Source of the DNA: Streptomyces sp. GSL17-111
GTDB lineage: Bacteria; Actinomycetota; Actinomycetes; Streptomycetales; Streptomycetaceae
DNA length: 64,000 nucleotides
Assembly (NCBI RefSeq): GCF_037911585.1
Contig: NZ_JBAJNS010000001.1
Coordinates: 123,501-187,500, forward strand
Direction: 5' to 3'
Shown here: positions 8,216 to 16,818 of the stretch, one piece after another
How the letters are laid out: every line of letters begins with the position of its first letter
Numbering within the stretch: position 1 is the stretch's first letter
Made by a program: the position numbers and the translations under genes
The notes under the pieces: model-generated
Databases searched by the model: none
What the model was told of the DNA's origin: nothing
Seen by the model: only the letters and a program-made list of their open reading frames with translations

Positions 8216-8227
8216 CGGTTCTTCCTC

Positions 8228-9691
8228 TCAGGTACGGGCGGGTCGGCCGTGGTGGATCCAGACGCCCTTGGTCTCGGTGAACACCTCCAGCGCGGAGGAG
8301 CCCATCTCCCGGCCCCAGCCGCTGGATCCGAACCCGCCCCAGGGAGCCGCGGGGTCGGGTATCGGCGGCATGTTGACGAAGACCGCCCCCGCCCGGACGT
8401 CCGCCGCCAGCCGGTGCGCGGTGGACAGGTCACGCGTCCAGACGGCGGCGGCCAGGCCGTAGTGGGTGTCGTTGGCCCGGGCGGCCAGTTCGTCCTCGTC
8501 CTCGTAGGTGAGCACCGGCAGCACCGGGCCGAACACCTCCTGCCGGGCCACGGACATGGCGTCCCGGACGCCCGACAGGACGGTGGGCCGGTAGAAGTGG
8601 CCCTTCTCCAGGCCGCCGTCGGCGCGGGCTCCCCCGGTGACCAGCTCCGCGCCCTCGGCCACGCCGGCCCGCACCATGGCGTCCACCCGCCGCAGATGCT
8701 CGTCGGTCACCAGCGGCCCGAGCTGGGTGTCCGGTGCCAGACCGGGACCCAGGCGCAGGGCGTCCACGGCCGCCGCGAGCTTCTCGGTGAACTCCTCCGC
8801 CCGGTGACGGTCCACGTAGAACCGGGCGTAGGCGGCGCAGACCTGCCCGCTGTTGAGCAGTGCTCCCTGCACGTTCCCGGCGACGGCGGCGTCGATGTCG
8901 GCGTCGCGGGCGACGATGCTGGGCGCCTTGCCGCCCAGTTCCAGCGTGACGCGCTTCAGATCGCCCGCCGACGCCCGCACGATCGCCTGGCCGACCTCGG
9001 TGGATCCGGTGAAGGAGACCTTGTCGACGCGGCGGTGCTCCACGAGGGCGCGGCCGGTCGAGGGCCCGCCGGTCAGCAGGTTGACCACGCCCGGCGGGAA
9101 GCCGGCCTCCTCGCACAGGCGCACCAGCCACGCGCTCGTCAGCGGGGTCTGCTCGGCGGGCTTGAGGATCACGGTGTTGCCGCAGGCGAGGGCCGGCGCC
9201 AGCTTCCACGCCGCGATCATCAGCGGGAAGTTCCACGGGGTGATGAGCGCGCAGACGCCCACCGGTTCGCGGCGCGTGTAGTGCAGCGTGTCCGGGAAGG
9301 AGACCGGCACGACCGTCCCCTCGATCTTGGTGACCCAGCCGGCGTAGTAGCGGAAGTGCTCCGCGGCCCCGGCCACGCTGACGCCCCTGGACACCGCCAG
9401 CGGTTGACCCTGGTCGCGGGTCTCCAACTCCGCGAGCGCGGCGGCGTCACGCTCGATCAGTTCGGCGACGCGCCACAGCAGCCGGGCGCGTTCCGCCGCC
9501 GGCAGACCGGCCCACGCCGGGTCGCCGAGCGCCCGCCGCGCCGCGTCGACGGCGGCGTCGACGTCCGCGGTGCCGGCCTGGGCGCAGCGGCCCAGGGCGA
9601 CGCCGGTGGCCGGATCGCAGGTGGTGAACTCCGCCCCGTCCGCGGCGGCCGTCCACTCACCTCCGATGTGGAGCTGACCTCGCACATCCAT
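8228..9691 (-). CDS. Aldehyde dehydrogenase in the ABC transporter operon
   Basis: A 487-residue NAD(P)-dependent dehydrogenase. Landmarks: TPWNFP (Asn154), VILKPAEQTP (Lys177), LELGGKAP (Glu251) and NSGQVC (nucleophile Cys285). LHIGGEW at the N-terminus and a betaine-aldehyde/phenylacetaldehyde-type overall pattern place it apart from the two HpaE-like enzymes. It lies 53 bp downstream of a TetR gene and upstream of an NTF2-fold gene, so it probably oxidises an aldehyde derived from the transported compound. One of four aldehyde dehydrogenases within 27 kb. Confidence 0.9.
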   Translation of the reverse strand: MDVRGQLHIGGEWTAAADGAEFTTCDPATGVALGRCAQAGTADVDAAVDAARRALGDPAWAGLPAAERARLLWRVAELIERDAAALAELETRDQGQPLAVSRGVSVAGAAEHFRYYAGWVTKIEGTVVPVSFPDTLHYTRREPVGVCALITPWNFPLMIAAWKLAPALACGNTVILKPAEQTPLTSAWLVRLCEEAGFPPGVVNLLTGGPSTGRALVEHRRVDKVSFTGSTEVGQAIVRASAGDLKRVTLELGGKAPSIVARDADIDAAVAGNVQGALLNSGQVCAAYARFYVDRHRAEEFTEKLAAAVDALRLGPGLAPDTQLGPLVTDEHLRRVDAMVRAGVAEGAELVTGGARADGGLEKGHFYRPTVLSGVRDAMSVARQEVFGPVLPVLTYEDEDELAARANDTHYGLAAAVWTRDLSTAHRLAADVRAGAVFVNMPPIPDPAAPWGGFGSSGWGREMGSSALEVFTETKGVWIHHGRPART

Positions 9692-9744
9692 ACCTGATCC
9701 TTCTGGTGAACCTCGTCATGGACCGAACGACCGCGCGGTGCGGG

Positions 9745-10335
9745 TCAGTCGGTGATCTTCTGCATCAACCGGTCGACGTAGGCGCGGTACTCCGGGATCA
9801 GCGCCCCGTCCGGGAACATCAGGGAGGTGACGCTGGCCCCGATGGCCACCGCGATGACCTCCTGCGCGAGGTGCGTGACCGCGGGGTCGTCGACGGACTC
9901 GTCCCCGCCCCGTGCGGCGGCGATGCGTTCGGCGAGCCGGCCGCGCCAGTCCTGCAGGTGGGCGCGGTACAGCGCGGCGAGTTCCTCGTTGGCCATCGAG
10001 TGCTCCCACAGGGCCAGCAGCACGCGCGCGGAGTCGATCCGGTACGTGTCCAGCGGCAGGGTCGCCTCGACGTCGTGACGCAGCGCCTCCCGTGGGTCGG
10101 ACGGGGTCTCGTCGGCGGCGATCCGCTCGTTCATCTCCGCCAGGACGCTCTGGAAGGTGGCGGCCACGATGCTGTCCTTGCTGGGGAAGTACCGCTTCAG
10201 GGCCCCGTTGGCGTAGCCCGCCTCGGCGACGATGCTCCGCATCGTCGCCGCCTCGAAGCCACCCTGGATGATCAGCTTCTTCGCGACCGCGACGATCTCA
10301 CGGCGTCGCTGGTCGTGGTCGATAATCTTCGGCAT
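9745..10335 (-). CDS. TetR-family regulator embedded in the ABC transporter operon
   Basis: A 196-residue TetR protein. The helix-turn-helix covers about residues 10-55 (REIVAVAKKLIIQGGFEAATMRSIVAEAG, then NGALKRYFPSKDSI). The C-terminal domain is helical and ligand-binding. Its ATG is 7 bp past the stop of the ATPase gene, and the GTAGGAAG ribosome binding site overlaps that stop, so the two are co-translated. It probably autoregulates the transporter operon in response to the imported compound. The best operator candidates are near the transporter promoter at 15657-15684. Confidence 0.9.
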   Translation of the reverse strand: MPKIIDHDQRRREIVAVAKKLIIQGGFEAATMRSIVAEAGYANGALKRYFPSKDSIVAATFQSVLAEMNERIAADETPSDPREALRHDVEATLPLDTYRIDSARVLLALWEHSMANEELAALYRAHLQDWRGRLAERIAAARGGDESVDDPAVTHLAQEVIAVAIGASVTSLMFPDGALIPEYRAYVDRLMQKITD

Positions 10336-10342
10336 AGTCTTC

Positions 10343-11194
10343 CTACGGTACTGGCGGACCGGCTGGTGAACGTAGCCCGAGCCGGCTGCGTCTGCGCTCG
10401 GCCTGGCGGGCCGGATCGGCGACCGGGGACGCGAGGAGCAGCCTGCGGGTGTAGGGGTGTTCGGGGTCGCGGGTGACTCTCTCGTTCGGCCCCGTCTCGA
10501 CGCATGCGCCCTGGTACATCACCGAGACCCGGTGACAGATGCGGCGCACGACGCCCAGGTCGTGCGAGACGAAGAGGTAGGAGACGCCGGTCTCGCGCTG
10601 GATGTCGATGAACAGGTCGATCACGGCCGCCTGGGTGGTCAGGTCCAGCGCGCTGACGGGCTCGTCGCAGATGATGAGGCGGGGACGGCGCACGAGCGCG
10701 CGGGCGATCGCGATGCGCTGGCGCTGGCCCCCGGAGAACTCGCTGGGGTAGCGCGTCACGGTGTCGGCGGGGAGCCGCACGTGGTCGAGCATCTCGACCA
10801 CCGTCGCCCGGGCGGCGGTCCTGCCGACGCCCGAGGCCGTCAGGGGCTCCGCGAGGATCTGACCGACGGTCATCGTCGGGTCCAGTGAACCGTAGGGGTC
10901 CTGGAAGACGACCTGGAGATCGGCGGCCAGGCGGCGCCGGGCGGCTCCCTTGAGGTGCGTGATGTCCTCGCCGTCGAAGCGGATGGTGCCCGAGGTGACC
11001 TCGGCGAGTCCGAGGATCGCCTTGCCGAGCGTCGACTTGCCAGATCCGCTCTCCCCGACCAGACCGACGCACTCCCCCGTCCCGATGGTCATCGAGACGC
11101 CCCCCAGCGCGCGGAAGGAGTGGCGTCCGCGCCGGTAGTCCACGACGAGGTCGGCCACGTCCAGCAGCGGGGCGTCGTTCACTTCCGTGGTCAT
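10343..11194 (-). CDS. Peptide/nickel-type ABC transporter ATP-binding protein (DppF/OppF-like)
   Basis: A 283-residue ATPase that powers import with the upstream permeases. Walker A is GESGSGKST, the signature loop FSGGQRQR, Walker B LIICDEPVSALD, and the switch histidine lies in VSHDLG. The C-terminal extension with HPYTRRLL is typical of the oligopeptide/nickel subfamily. The ATG overlaps the previous stop by 4 bases (ATGA), so the subunits are translationally coupled. It pairs with the ATPase half of the preceding fusion protein. Confidence 0.92.
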   Translation of the reverse strand: MTTEVNDAPLLDVADLVVDYRRGRHSFRALGGVSMTIGTGECVGLVGESGSGKSTLGKAILGLAEVTSGTIRFDGEDITHLKGAARRRLAADLQVVFQDPYGSLDPTMTVGQILAEPLTASGVGRTAARATVVEMLDHVRLPADTVTRYPSEFSGGQRQRIAIARALVRRPRLIICDEPVSALDLTTQAAVIDLFIDIQRETGVSYLFVSHDLGVVRRICHRVSVMYQGACVETGPNERVTRDPEHPYTRRLLLASPVADPARQAERRRSRLGLRSPAGPPVP

Positions 11195-12984
11195 GTGCGC
11201 ACCGTCCGTCCGGCCTTGTTCCACGCCGCGTCGAGGTCGTCGCGGCTCTCGGTGTCGTCCAGCGAGGCCCGGATGAGCTCCGCCGTGTACGGGTCCGCGG
11301 GCTTGGCGAAGATGTCCGCCACCGCGCCCGTCTCGATGACCCGGCCGTGCCGCATCACCGCGACGCGGTCGCAGATGTCGGCGACCACGCCGAAGTTGTG
11401 CGTGACGATGACGAGTGCCATGCCGTACTCCTCCTGCAGTTCGCGCAGGAGCTCCAGGACCTCCGCCTGGACGGTGACGTCCAGCGCCGTCGTCGGCTCG
11501 TCGGCGACCAGGAGCTGCGGTTTGCCCGCGACGGCGCCGGCGATGAGGACGCGCTGCGCCATGCCGCCGGAGACCTGGTGCGGGTAGGAGGCCAGCACGC
11601 GGTCGGGGTCGTCGATGCCGACCCGCCGGAGGATCGAGCGGGCCCGGTCCCTCGCCTGCGCCTTGGTCAGCCGGTGCACGGAGCGCAGGGGCTCCATGAG
11701 CTGGTGGCCGATCGTGTAGCACGGGTCGAGGTTGCTCATCGGCTCCTGGGGGACGTAGCCCACGCGGGTGCCGAGCAGCGCGTGGCGCTTGGCGCGGGGA
11801 AGGTCTTCCACCGGCTCGCCGCCGATCCAGATGCCGTCCGCCGTGGTGTGGCCCTCGGCCGGGAGCAGGTCCAGCGCGGAGAAGACCGTCTGCGACTTGC
11901 CCGATCCGGATTCCCCGACGATGCCGAGCACCTCTCCGGGGGCGACGTCCAGACAGACGCCGCGTACCACCTGTTTGTCCCCGTGCGGCGTGCGGTAGGT
12001 GACGCGGAGGTTCTCGATCCGCAGCGCGCTCTCCTCGACGGGGTGCTCCAGCCGTCCGGTGGCCCGGGCCACCGCGACGTCGGGCGTCACGGCCTGCTTC
12101 CGGCGCCGGGAGACGGGCTCGGTCCGCACGCTGATCAGGTCGGCGAGGGTGGATCCCATGAACGCGAGGGCCGCGATCGTGAGGCCCAGCGCGGCCGAGG
12201 GCCACAGCAGGATCAGCGGGTGCGTGCCCATGGTCCGGAAGCCGTCGTTCATCATCTGGCCCCAGTCCGGGGTCGACGCGGTGCCGATGCCCAGGAACTG
12301 CAGGCCGGTCTGCATGCCCATCGCGACGCCCGCGGTGAGCGCGGACTGGATGACCACCGGCGCCTGCACGGCCCGGACCATGTGGGCGTGCAGGACGCGG
12401 GTGTGGGTCAGGCCCGCCACCCGGGCGGCGTCGACGTAGGGCTCCTTGCGCACGGCGAGCGCCCGGGAGCGCGAGATCCGGTAGTACCCGGGCGCCATGA
12501 ACGCGCCCACCGTCATCATCAGCACCGTGAAGTCGGCCCCGGTGCCCGCGGCGACGATCAGCAGCACGATCATGCCGGGCACGGACTGGACGCCGTCGCT
12601 GATCGACGAGCAGATCCGGTCGGTGGGACCGCCGAAGTATCCGGCGGCCACTCCGGCGGGAACGCCGAGAAGGACGCCCACGAGGCAGGCGACGGCCGCT
12701 CCGTAGACGGTCGTGCGGGCGCCGTAGAGGAGCCGGCTGAAGATGTCCCGGCCGGCCGAGTCGCCACCCATCAGGTGGTCGGCGCTCGGCGGTGCCTGGG
12801 TGAGGGAGAAGTCGACGAGGTTGGGGTCGTGGGGGGCCAGCAGCGGCGCGAACAGCCCCGCCAGGACGATGAGCAGGAACACGGCCAGGGCCGTGACGCC
12901 GAGCGGGCGGCGCAGGAAGCGTGACCAGAGCCGCTGCTGCGCCGGAGCGCCGTCGCCGGGAGCCGGGTAGGAGGGGTCGGTCAT
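11191..12984 (-). CDS. Fused ABC permease and ATP-binding protein (DppC-DppD type)
   Basis: A 597-residue fusion. Residues about 25-300 are a DppC-like inner-membrane permease: a first membrane span (LGVTALAVFLLIVLAGLF), GGDSAGRDIFSRLLYGAR, and the EAA-loop region around RALAVRKEPYVDAARVAG. After a linker (about 300-335) comes an ATPase with Walker A GESGSGKS, a variant signature VSGGMAQR, Walker B LLVADEPTTALD and VTHNFG. Such fusions are known in actinobacterial peptide/nickel importers. It overlaps both neighbours by ATGA. With two half ATPases and two permeases the operon encodes a complete importer. Confidence 0.92.
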   Translation of the reverse strand: MTDPSYPAPGDGAPAQQRLWSRFLRRPLGVTALAVFLLIVLAGLFAPLLAPHDPNLVDFSLTQAPPSADHLMGGDSAGRDIFSRLLYGARTTVYGAAVACLVGVLLGVPAGVAAGYFGGPTDRICSSISDGVQSVPGMIVLLIVAAGTGADFTVLMMTVGAFMAPGYYRISRSRALAVRKEPYVDAARVAGLTHTRVLHAHMVRAVQAPVVIQSALTAGVAMGMQTGLQFLGIGTASTPDWGQMMNDGFRTMGTHPLILLWPSAALGLTIAALAFMGSTLADLISVRTEPVSRRRKQAVTPDVAVARATGRLEHPVEESALRIENLRVTYRTPHGDKQVVRGVCLDVAPGEVLGIVGESGSGKSQTVFSALDLLPAEGHTTADGIWIGGEPVEDLPRAKRHALLGTRVGYVPQEPMSNLDPCYTIGHQLMEPLRSVHRLTKAQARDRARSILRRVGIDDPDRVLASYPHQVSGGMAQRVLIAGAVAGKPQLLVADEPTTALDVTVQAEVLELLRELQEEYGMALVIVTHNFGVVADICDRVAVMRHGRVIETGAVADIFAKPADPYTAELIRASLDDTESRDDLDAAWNKAGRTVRT

Positions 12985-13922
12985 ATGTCGCGCACCTTCG
13001 GGTTGATCCACCCGAGCACGAGGTCGAGCAGGAAGTTGACGAGGACCACGAAGACGACCGTGACGGCGGTCAGTCCGAGCAGGATGGGGATGTCGCCGAT
13101 CTGGGACGCCGACTGGGTGAGCTGGCCGATGCCCGGGAGGTTGAAGATGATCTCGACGACGATGGCTCCGCCCAGCAGTCCGACGAACATCACGGCGAGC
13201 ACGGTGAGGGCCGCGGGCGAGGCGTTGCGCAGCACGTGCAGCGTCACCCGGCGCGGGGACAGTCCACGGGCCCGGAGCGTGCGGACGTAGTCCTGCTTGG
13301 TCACCTCGACGAAGCCGTTGCGGAGCTGCTCGGCGATCATGACGATCGCGCTGAGCGCCAGGGCGACGGCGGGCAGGGTGATGGAGCTGAGCCATCCGGA
13401 CGCGGACTGCGTCAGCGGTACGTAGCCCACCGCGGGGAACCACTGCAGCCTGACCGCGAACAGCATGACGAGCACGAGGCTGACCCAGAAGCCCGGGAGG
13501 GCGAACAGGACGACCGAGGCGAGCTTGAGGACGCGGGCGAGGGCGCCGCCGGGGTGCAGCCCGGTCGCGACGCCGACGGCGAGGCCGAGGACGGCCGCCA
13601 GGACCGTGGCGGCGATCACGACGGACAGGGTGACCGGGACGCGCAGGGCGATCTGGTCCGAGACGGGCTGGAAGTTGCGCCACGACGTCCCGAAGTCGCC
13701 GCGCAGGGCGTGCGAGAACCAGTCCCAGAACTGCACGAAGAGCGGACGGTCCAGGCCGAGCTTCTCGTGCAGGGCGGCCCGCTGGGCGGGGGTGGCGCTG
13801 TTGCCGAGCAGGCCGGCGGTGGGGTCGCCGATGGCCAGGTGTGCCAGGAAGAAGGTGGCGGACGTGACGATCAACAGGAGGGCGACTCCTGCCATCAGCC
13901 GCCGGATCGTGAATCTGAACAT
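12981..13922 (-). CDS. Peptide/nickel-type ABC transporter permease (DppB-like)
   Basis: A 313-residue inner-membrane permease with about six predicted spans. The N-terminal span VALLLIVTSATFFLAHLAIGDP is characteristic of the DppB/OppB family, and the EAA-type loop is VEVTKQDYVRTLRARGLS. It lies 63 bp after the binding-protein gene, separated by a strong hairpin, and its stop overlaps the next start (ATGA). Confidence 0.92.
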   Translation of the reverse strand: MFRFTIRRLMAGVALLLIVTSATFFLAHLAIGDPTAGLLGNSATPAQRAALHEKLGLDRPLFVQFWDWFSHALRGDFGTSWRNFQPVSDQIALRVPVTLSVVIAATVLAAVLGLAVGVATGLHPGGALARVLKLASVVLFALPGFWVSLVLVMLFAVRLQWFPAVGYVPLTQSASGWLSSITLPAVALALSAIVMIAEQLRNGFVEVTKQDYVRTLRARGLSPRRVTLHVLRNASPAALTVLAVMFVGLLGGAIVVEIIFNLPGIGQLTQSASQIGDIPILLGLTAVTVVFVVLVNFLLDLVLGWINPKVRDI

Positions 13923-13941
13923 GGTGGGAGACCCCTCTGGG

Positions 13942-13975
13942 GGCCGGGGCCGTCCGCTGGCGGACGGCCCCGGCC
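13942..13975. terminator. Intercistronic hairpin between binding protein and permease
   Basis: A perfect 15-bp GC stem with a 4-nt loop (CTGG) sits in the gap after the binding-protein stop. No T-run follows. In such operons a hairpin here commonly protects the binding-protein mRNA or terminates part of transcription, giving excess binding protein. Confidence 0.7.
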
Positions 13976-13985
13976 GGGACGGGAA

Positions 13986-15503
13986 CTAGCCGCGCTGGAT
14001 GAATCGGAGGGTCGGGAACATCATTCCGGTGATGGGCGTCACCGTGATGTCCTCAACGCTGAAGTAGGTGTTGTCGGCCTGGTACCAGACGCTCTGCCAG
14101 GCCTGTTCGGTGATCTCTTCGTTGAGCTCGCGGATCAGGGGCAGCTGCTCCTCCCCGGTCACGTCGAGCGCCTCGTCGATGAGCTTCTGGACCTCGGGGA
14201 ACTCCTGCGTCGAGGGGTTCGGGTTGAACCACTGCTCCGAGACGATCCGGCCGTCCATCGAGGCCGCGGGGTTGGAGTCCAGGGCCAGCACGGCCACGAA
14301 CATCGGGTAGGTGGCGGCGTTCTTCTGGTAGTCGGCCGGGGACAGGTCCTTCCAGGTGACCTTGATGCCGAGCTCGCCCAGGGTCTGCTCGACGGACGGC
14401 TGCCACGGCTGGAAGATCGACGACATCGGCATCGTCACCTCGAAGCCGTCCGCGTAGCCGGCGTCGGCCATGAGTTCCTTGGCCTTGTCCATGTCGTGCG
14501 CGTACCGGTCGTCGAGTGAGGGGTCGTGCACGGGTCCGCCGGCGGGGAAGACCTGGTTGGTCGCGGAGCCGGCGCCCTGGCCGACGGACTCCAGCATGGC
14601 CGCGCCGTCGAAGGCGTGGTTGACGGCCCGGCGCACCCGGACGTCACCGAGCGGCTTGAGCCGCTCGCCGGTGCGGTCGGTGAACTGGATGCCCACCCAG
14701 GTGGCGACGTCGGCCGCGACGTTCCACCCGCGCTCCTTGGCACGGGGGATGTCGGTGGCGTTGGCGTAGGCGACGTCGAGCTGGCCGGAGAGCATGGCGT
14801 TGAAGCTCGCCGTCGGGTCCGCGATGGGCAGGACGTGCAGGGTGCCGAACGGGTAGGTCTGGTCGTCCCAGTGCTCGGGCCGCTTGGTGAAGACGTACTC
14901 GGAACCGGGTGTGGAGGTGTTCGACTCGTAGGTGTAGGGACCGGAGCCGACGGGCTGGGTGGCCAGCGTCTCGGCCTTGATCGCGGCGGGGGAGGCGATC
15001 CAGCTGCGGCCCAGCCCCATGTAGTACAGCAGGGCCTCGTCCTTCTGCTTCAGGTGCAGCGCGATGGTGTCCTCGTCCACCTCCTCGAACCGCTCGACGT
15101 TGGCGTAGGTGGCGCCGGAGCGGACACCGGCCTTGAGGTGTTCGAGGTTCTGCACGGCGGCGGCCGCGTCGAAGACCTCGCCGTCGCTGAACGTGACGTC
15201 CTCGCGCAGCTCCATGGTGAGCTTCAGGCGGTCCGCCGAGTACTTCCACGACATGGCGAGCCCGGGAACGGGGTCGGAGTCCTCGTTCAGGGAGACCAGC
15301 GGGTCGTAGACGGCCGACAGGTAGGGACCGTCGAAACCGATGTCGGCCTGCGCCGGGTCCCAGGACGTGACGTCGAGCAGGGTACCGATCTTGATATCGT
15401 CGTCGGAGCCGGTGCCACCGTCGGAGGGGGCAGTCGTGTTGGTACACGCGGCCATCGCGAATGCGGCGACCGCTGCGAGTGTGACTCTCCAGATTCTCTT
15501 CAT
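13986..15503 (-). CDS. ABC transporter substrate-binding lipoprotein, family 5 (DppA/NikA-like)
   Basis: A 505-residue extracytoplasmic lipoprotein. The start is an ATG preceded by GAGAGAAG. The signal peptide is short and ends in a lipobox, MAAC, with the lipidated cysteine at residue 20. The mature protein has SBP_bac_5 hallmarks: LDVTSWDPAQADIG, AAAAVQNLEHLK, VGSGPYTYES and DVRVRRAVNHAFD. Family members bind oligopeptides, nickel chelates, opines, sugars and aromatic conjugates, so the ligand cannot be read from sequence. Gene order (catabolic enzymes in the same operon) suggests it captures the substrate of the local pathway. Confidence 0.93.
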   Translation of the reverse strand: MKRIWRVTLAAVAAFAMAACTNTTAPSDGGTGSDDDIKIGTLLDVTSWDPAQADIGFDGPYLSAVYDPLVSLNEDSDPVPGLAMSWKYSADRLKLTMELREDVTFSDGEVFDAAAAVQNLEHLKAGVRSGATYANVERFEEVDEDTIALHLKQKDEALLYYMGLGRSWIASPAAIKAETLATQPVGSGPYTYESNTSTPGSEYVFTKRPEHWDDQTYPFGTLHVLPIADPTASFNAMLSGQLDVAYANATDIPRAKERGWNVAADVATWVGIQFTDRTGERLKPLGDVRVRRAVNHAFDGAAMLESVGQGAGSATNQVFPAGGPVHDPSLDDRYAHDMDKAKELMADAGYADGFEVTMPMSSIFQPWQPSVEQTLGELGIKVTWKDLSPADYQKNAATYPMFVAVLALDSNPAASMDGRIVSEQWFNPNPSTQEFPEVQKLIDEALDVTGEEQLPLIRELNEEITEQAWQSVWYQADNTYFSVEDITVTPITGMMFPTLRFIQRG

Positions 15504-15543
15504 GGAATCTTCTCTCGAGTATGAGGGGCGCTGGTGCCGGATC

Positions 15544-15578
15544 GACGGGGAGAGGAAACCGCCTTTCCTCTCCCCGTC
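15544..15578. promoter_or_regulatory. Strong hairpin in the 5' untranslated region of the transporter operon
   Basis: Perfect 15-bp arms (GACGGGGAGAGGAAA and its complement) enclose a 5-nt loop about 40 nt upstream of the binding-protein start and downstream of the predicted promoter, so it would be transcribed. There is no U-tract. It could act in mRNA stability, attenuation or as a protein-binding site. Confidence 0.6.
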
Positions 15579-15656
15579 ACAGCCTTCGGCCCGCGGGGTG
15601 AGAGTGGCGCGTACGCGGGGGTTCATCCACACGCCACCTCCCGCGTCGTGGCCGTT

Positions 15657-15684
15657 AGTCTACGGTCGTCGGCGAAAAAGGCAA
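15657..15684 (-). promoter_or_regulatory. Predicted promoter of the transporter operon
   Basis: On the minus strand TTGCCT and TAGACT are spaced by 16 bp, a HrdB-like promoter. The -10 lies inside CCGTAGACTAAC, a 12-mer repeated exactly at the promoter at 20105-20132. Confidence 0.5.
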
Positions 15685-15748
15685 TGGGCCCGCCTCGCCG
15701 AAATCAACCGGTGACCGAAAGGCGCTCCGGCCGCGACCGGGGCGCTGG

Positions 15749-16747
15749 TCAGACGGCCTCCGCCACGACGACGCGGGGACTTCCCGGCAGCGCGATCACC
15801 TCGCGCCGGCGCCATCCGGACGCCTCCAGCCACGCCGTGACCTCGGACTCCGGGTAGACGACCGTGCCGTCGATGACGAAGTACTCACCGGCGTGCAGGG
15901 CGTCGATGGAGCGCTGACGGTCGTCGTCGTCCAGCAGGAAGTCCAGCAGCAGCAGCGTCGCGCCGGTGCGGGCGGCGTCCCGGGCGCCGGCGAGGATGGC
16001 GCGGTTCTGCTCGGCGGTGAACCGGTGGATGACGTGGTTGACCATGACGAGGTCGTGCTCCCCACCGGGCCGGGCCGTCTCGGTCGGCGCGGGCTCGATC
16101 GTCGCGCGGCCGGCGAGCCCCGCCGCGTCGAGCGCCTGGTTCAGGGAGTCCGTGGAGGCCGGGTCGAAGACGAAACGGGCCGAGAGGGCGGGGTTGGCCC
16201 GCAGCGCGTGGAGGGCGAACTCCGGCGAGAGCCCGCCGAGGTCGAGCAGGTCCCGGTAGGGGCCGAAGTCGAAGGCCCGGGCGAGCATGGCGGCGTGCAG
16301 CGCGTTGTAGCGCATGACCCCGGCCATGAAGGCCTTCCAGCGCTCCTCGTTCATCTCCAGCTCACCGGGCTTCGTCGCGTCGACGGTGGCGTCGAACTGG
16401 AGCCAGTGCCCGTAGCTGATCTCGTTGAGGAAGGCGAGGAAGGGGTGCAGATCGAGGTCGCCGTCGCCACCGAGGTAGGCGGCGGCGTCCGGGGCGAGCC
16501 CGTACCGCCCGTCGCGGCGCTCCAGCAGCCCCAGTCCGTTCATGGCGTCGGCCAGGACGCGCACCATCTGCTCGCTGACGCCGGTCGCCTTGGCCAGGGC
16601 GGTCACGTCGCGCTCGCCCTCGGCGAGGGCGCGGAAGACCCCGGTGCGGGCGGCGGCGAAGAGCTGCTTGGCCCCCATGTAGCCGATCGCGATGTCGACG
16701 ATGCGGTCGGGCGTCTGGGGCGTGGCCGGCGTGGCGGATGTGGTCAT
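15749..16747 (-). CDS. SAM-dependent O-methyltransferase-like protein
   Basis: A 332-residue protein of the plant/Streptomyces O-methyltransferase family. Residues 1-95 form the dimerising winged-helix domain (ALAKATGVSEQMVRVLADAMNG). The Rossmann-like domain follows. The usual SAM glycine loop (DxGGGxG) reads DLGGLSPEF, so it is degenerate. The later EHDLVMVNHVIHRFTAEQN segment and LLLLDFLLDDD are retained. The start follows AGGAGG. It lies 71 bp after an aldo/keto reductase in one operon. It may methylate a phenolic or carboxyl group, or may have lost methyl transfer. Confidence 0.85.
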   Translation of the reverse strand: MTTSATPATPQTPDRIVDIAIGYMGAKQLFAAARTGVFRALAEGERDVTALAKATGVSEQMVRVLADAMNGLGLLERRDGRYGLAPDAAAYLGGDGDLDLHPFLAFLNEISYGHWLQFDATVDATKPGELEMNEERWKAFMAGVMRYNALHAAMLARAFDFGPYRDLLDLGGLSPEFALHALRANPALSARFVFDPASTDSLNQALDAAGLAGRATIEPAPTETARPGGEHDLVMVNHVIHRFTAEQNRAILAGARDAARTGATLLLLDFLLDDDDRQRSIDALHAGEYFVIDGTVVYPESEVTAWLEASGWRRREVIALPGSPRVVVAEAV

Positions 16748-16818
16748 GTGATCCTCCTGAAGGGTTGTCGTATGGTGCGCGTGCGGCCCTGCGGCCGCTC
16801 GCGGGGTGTCGGACCGGC

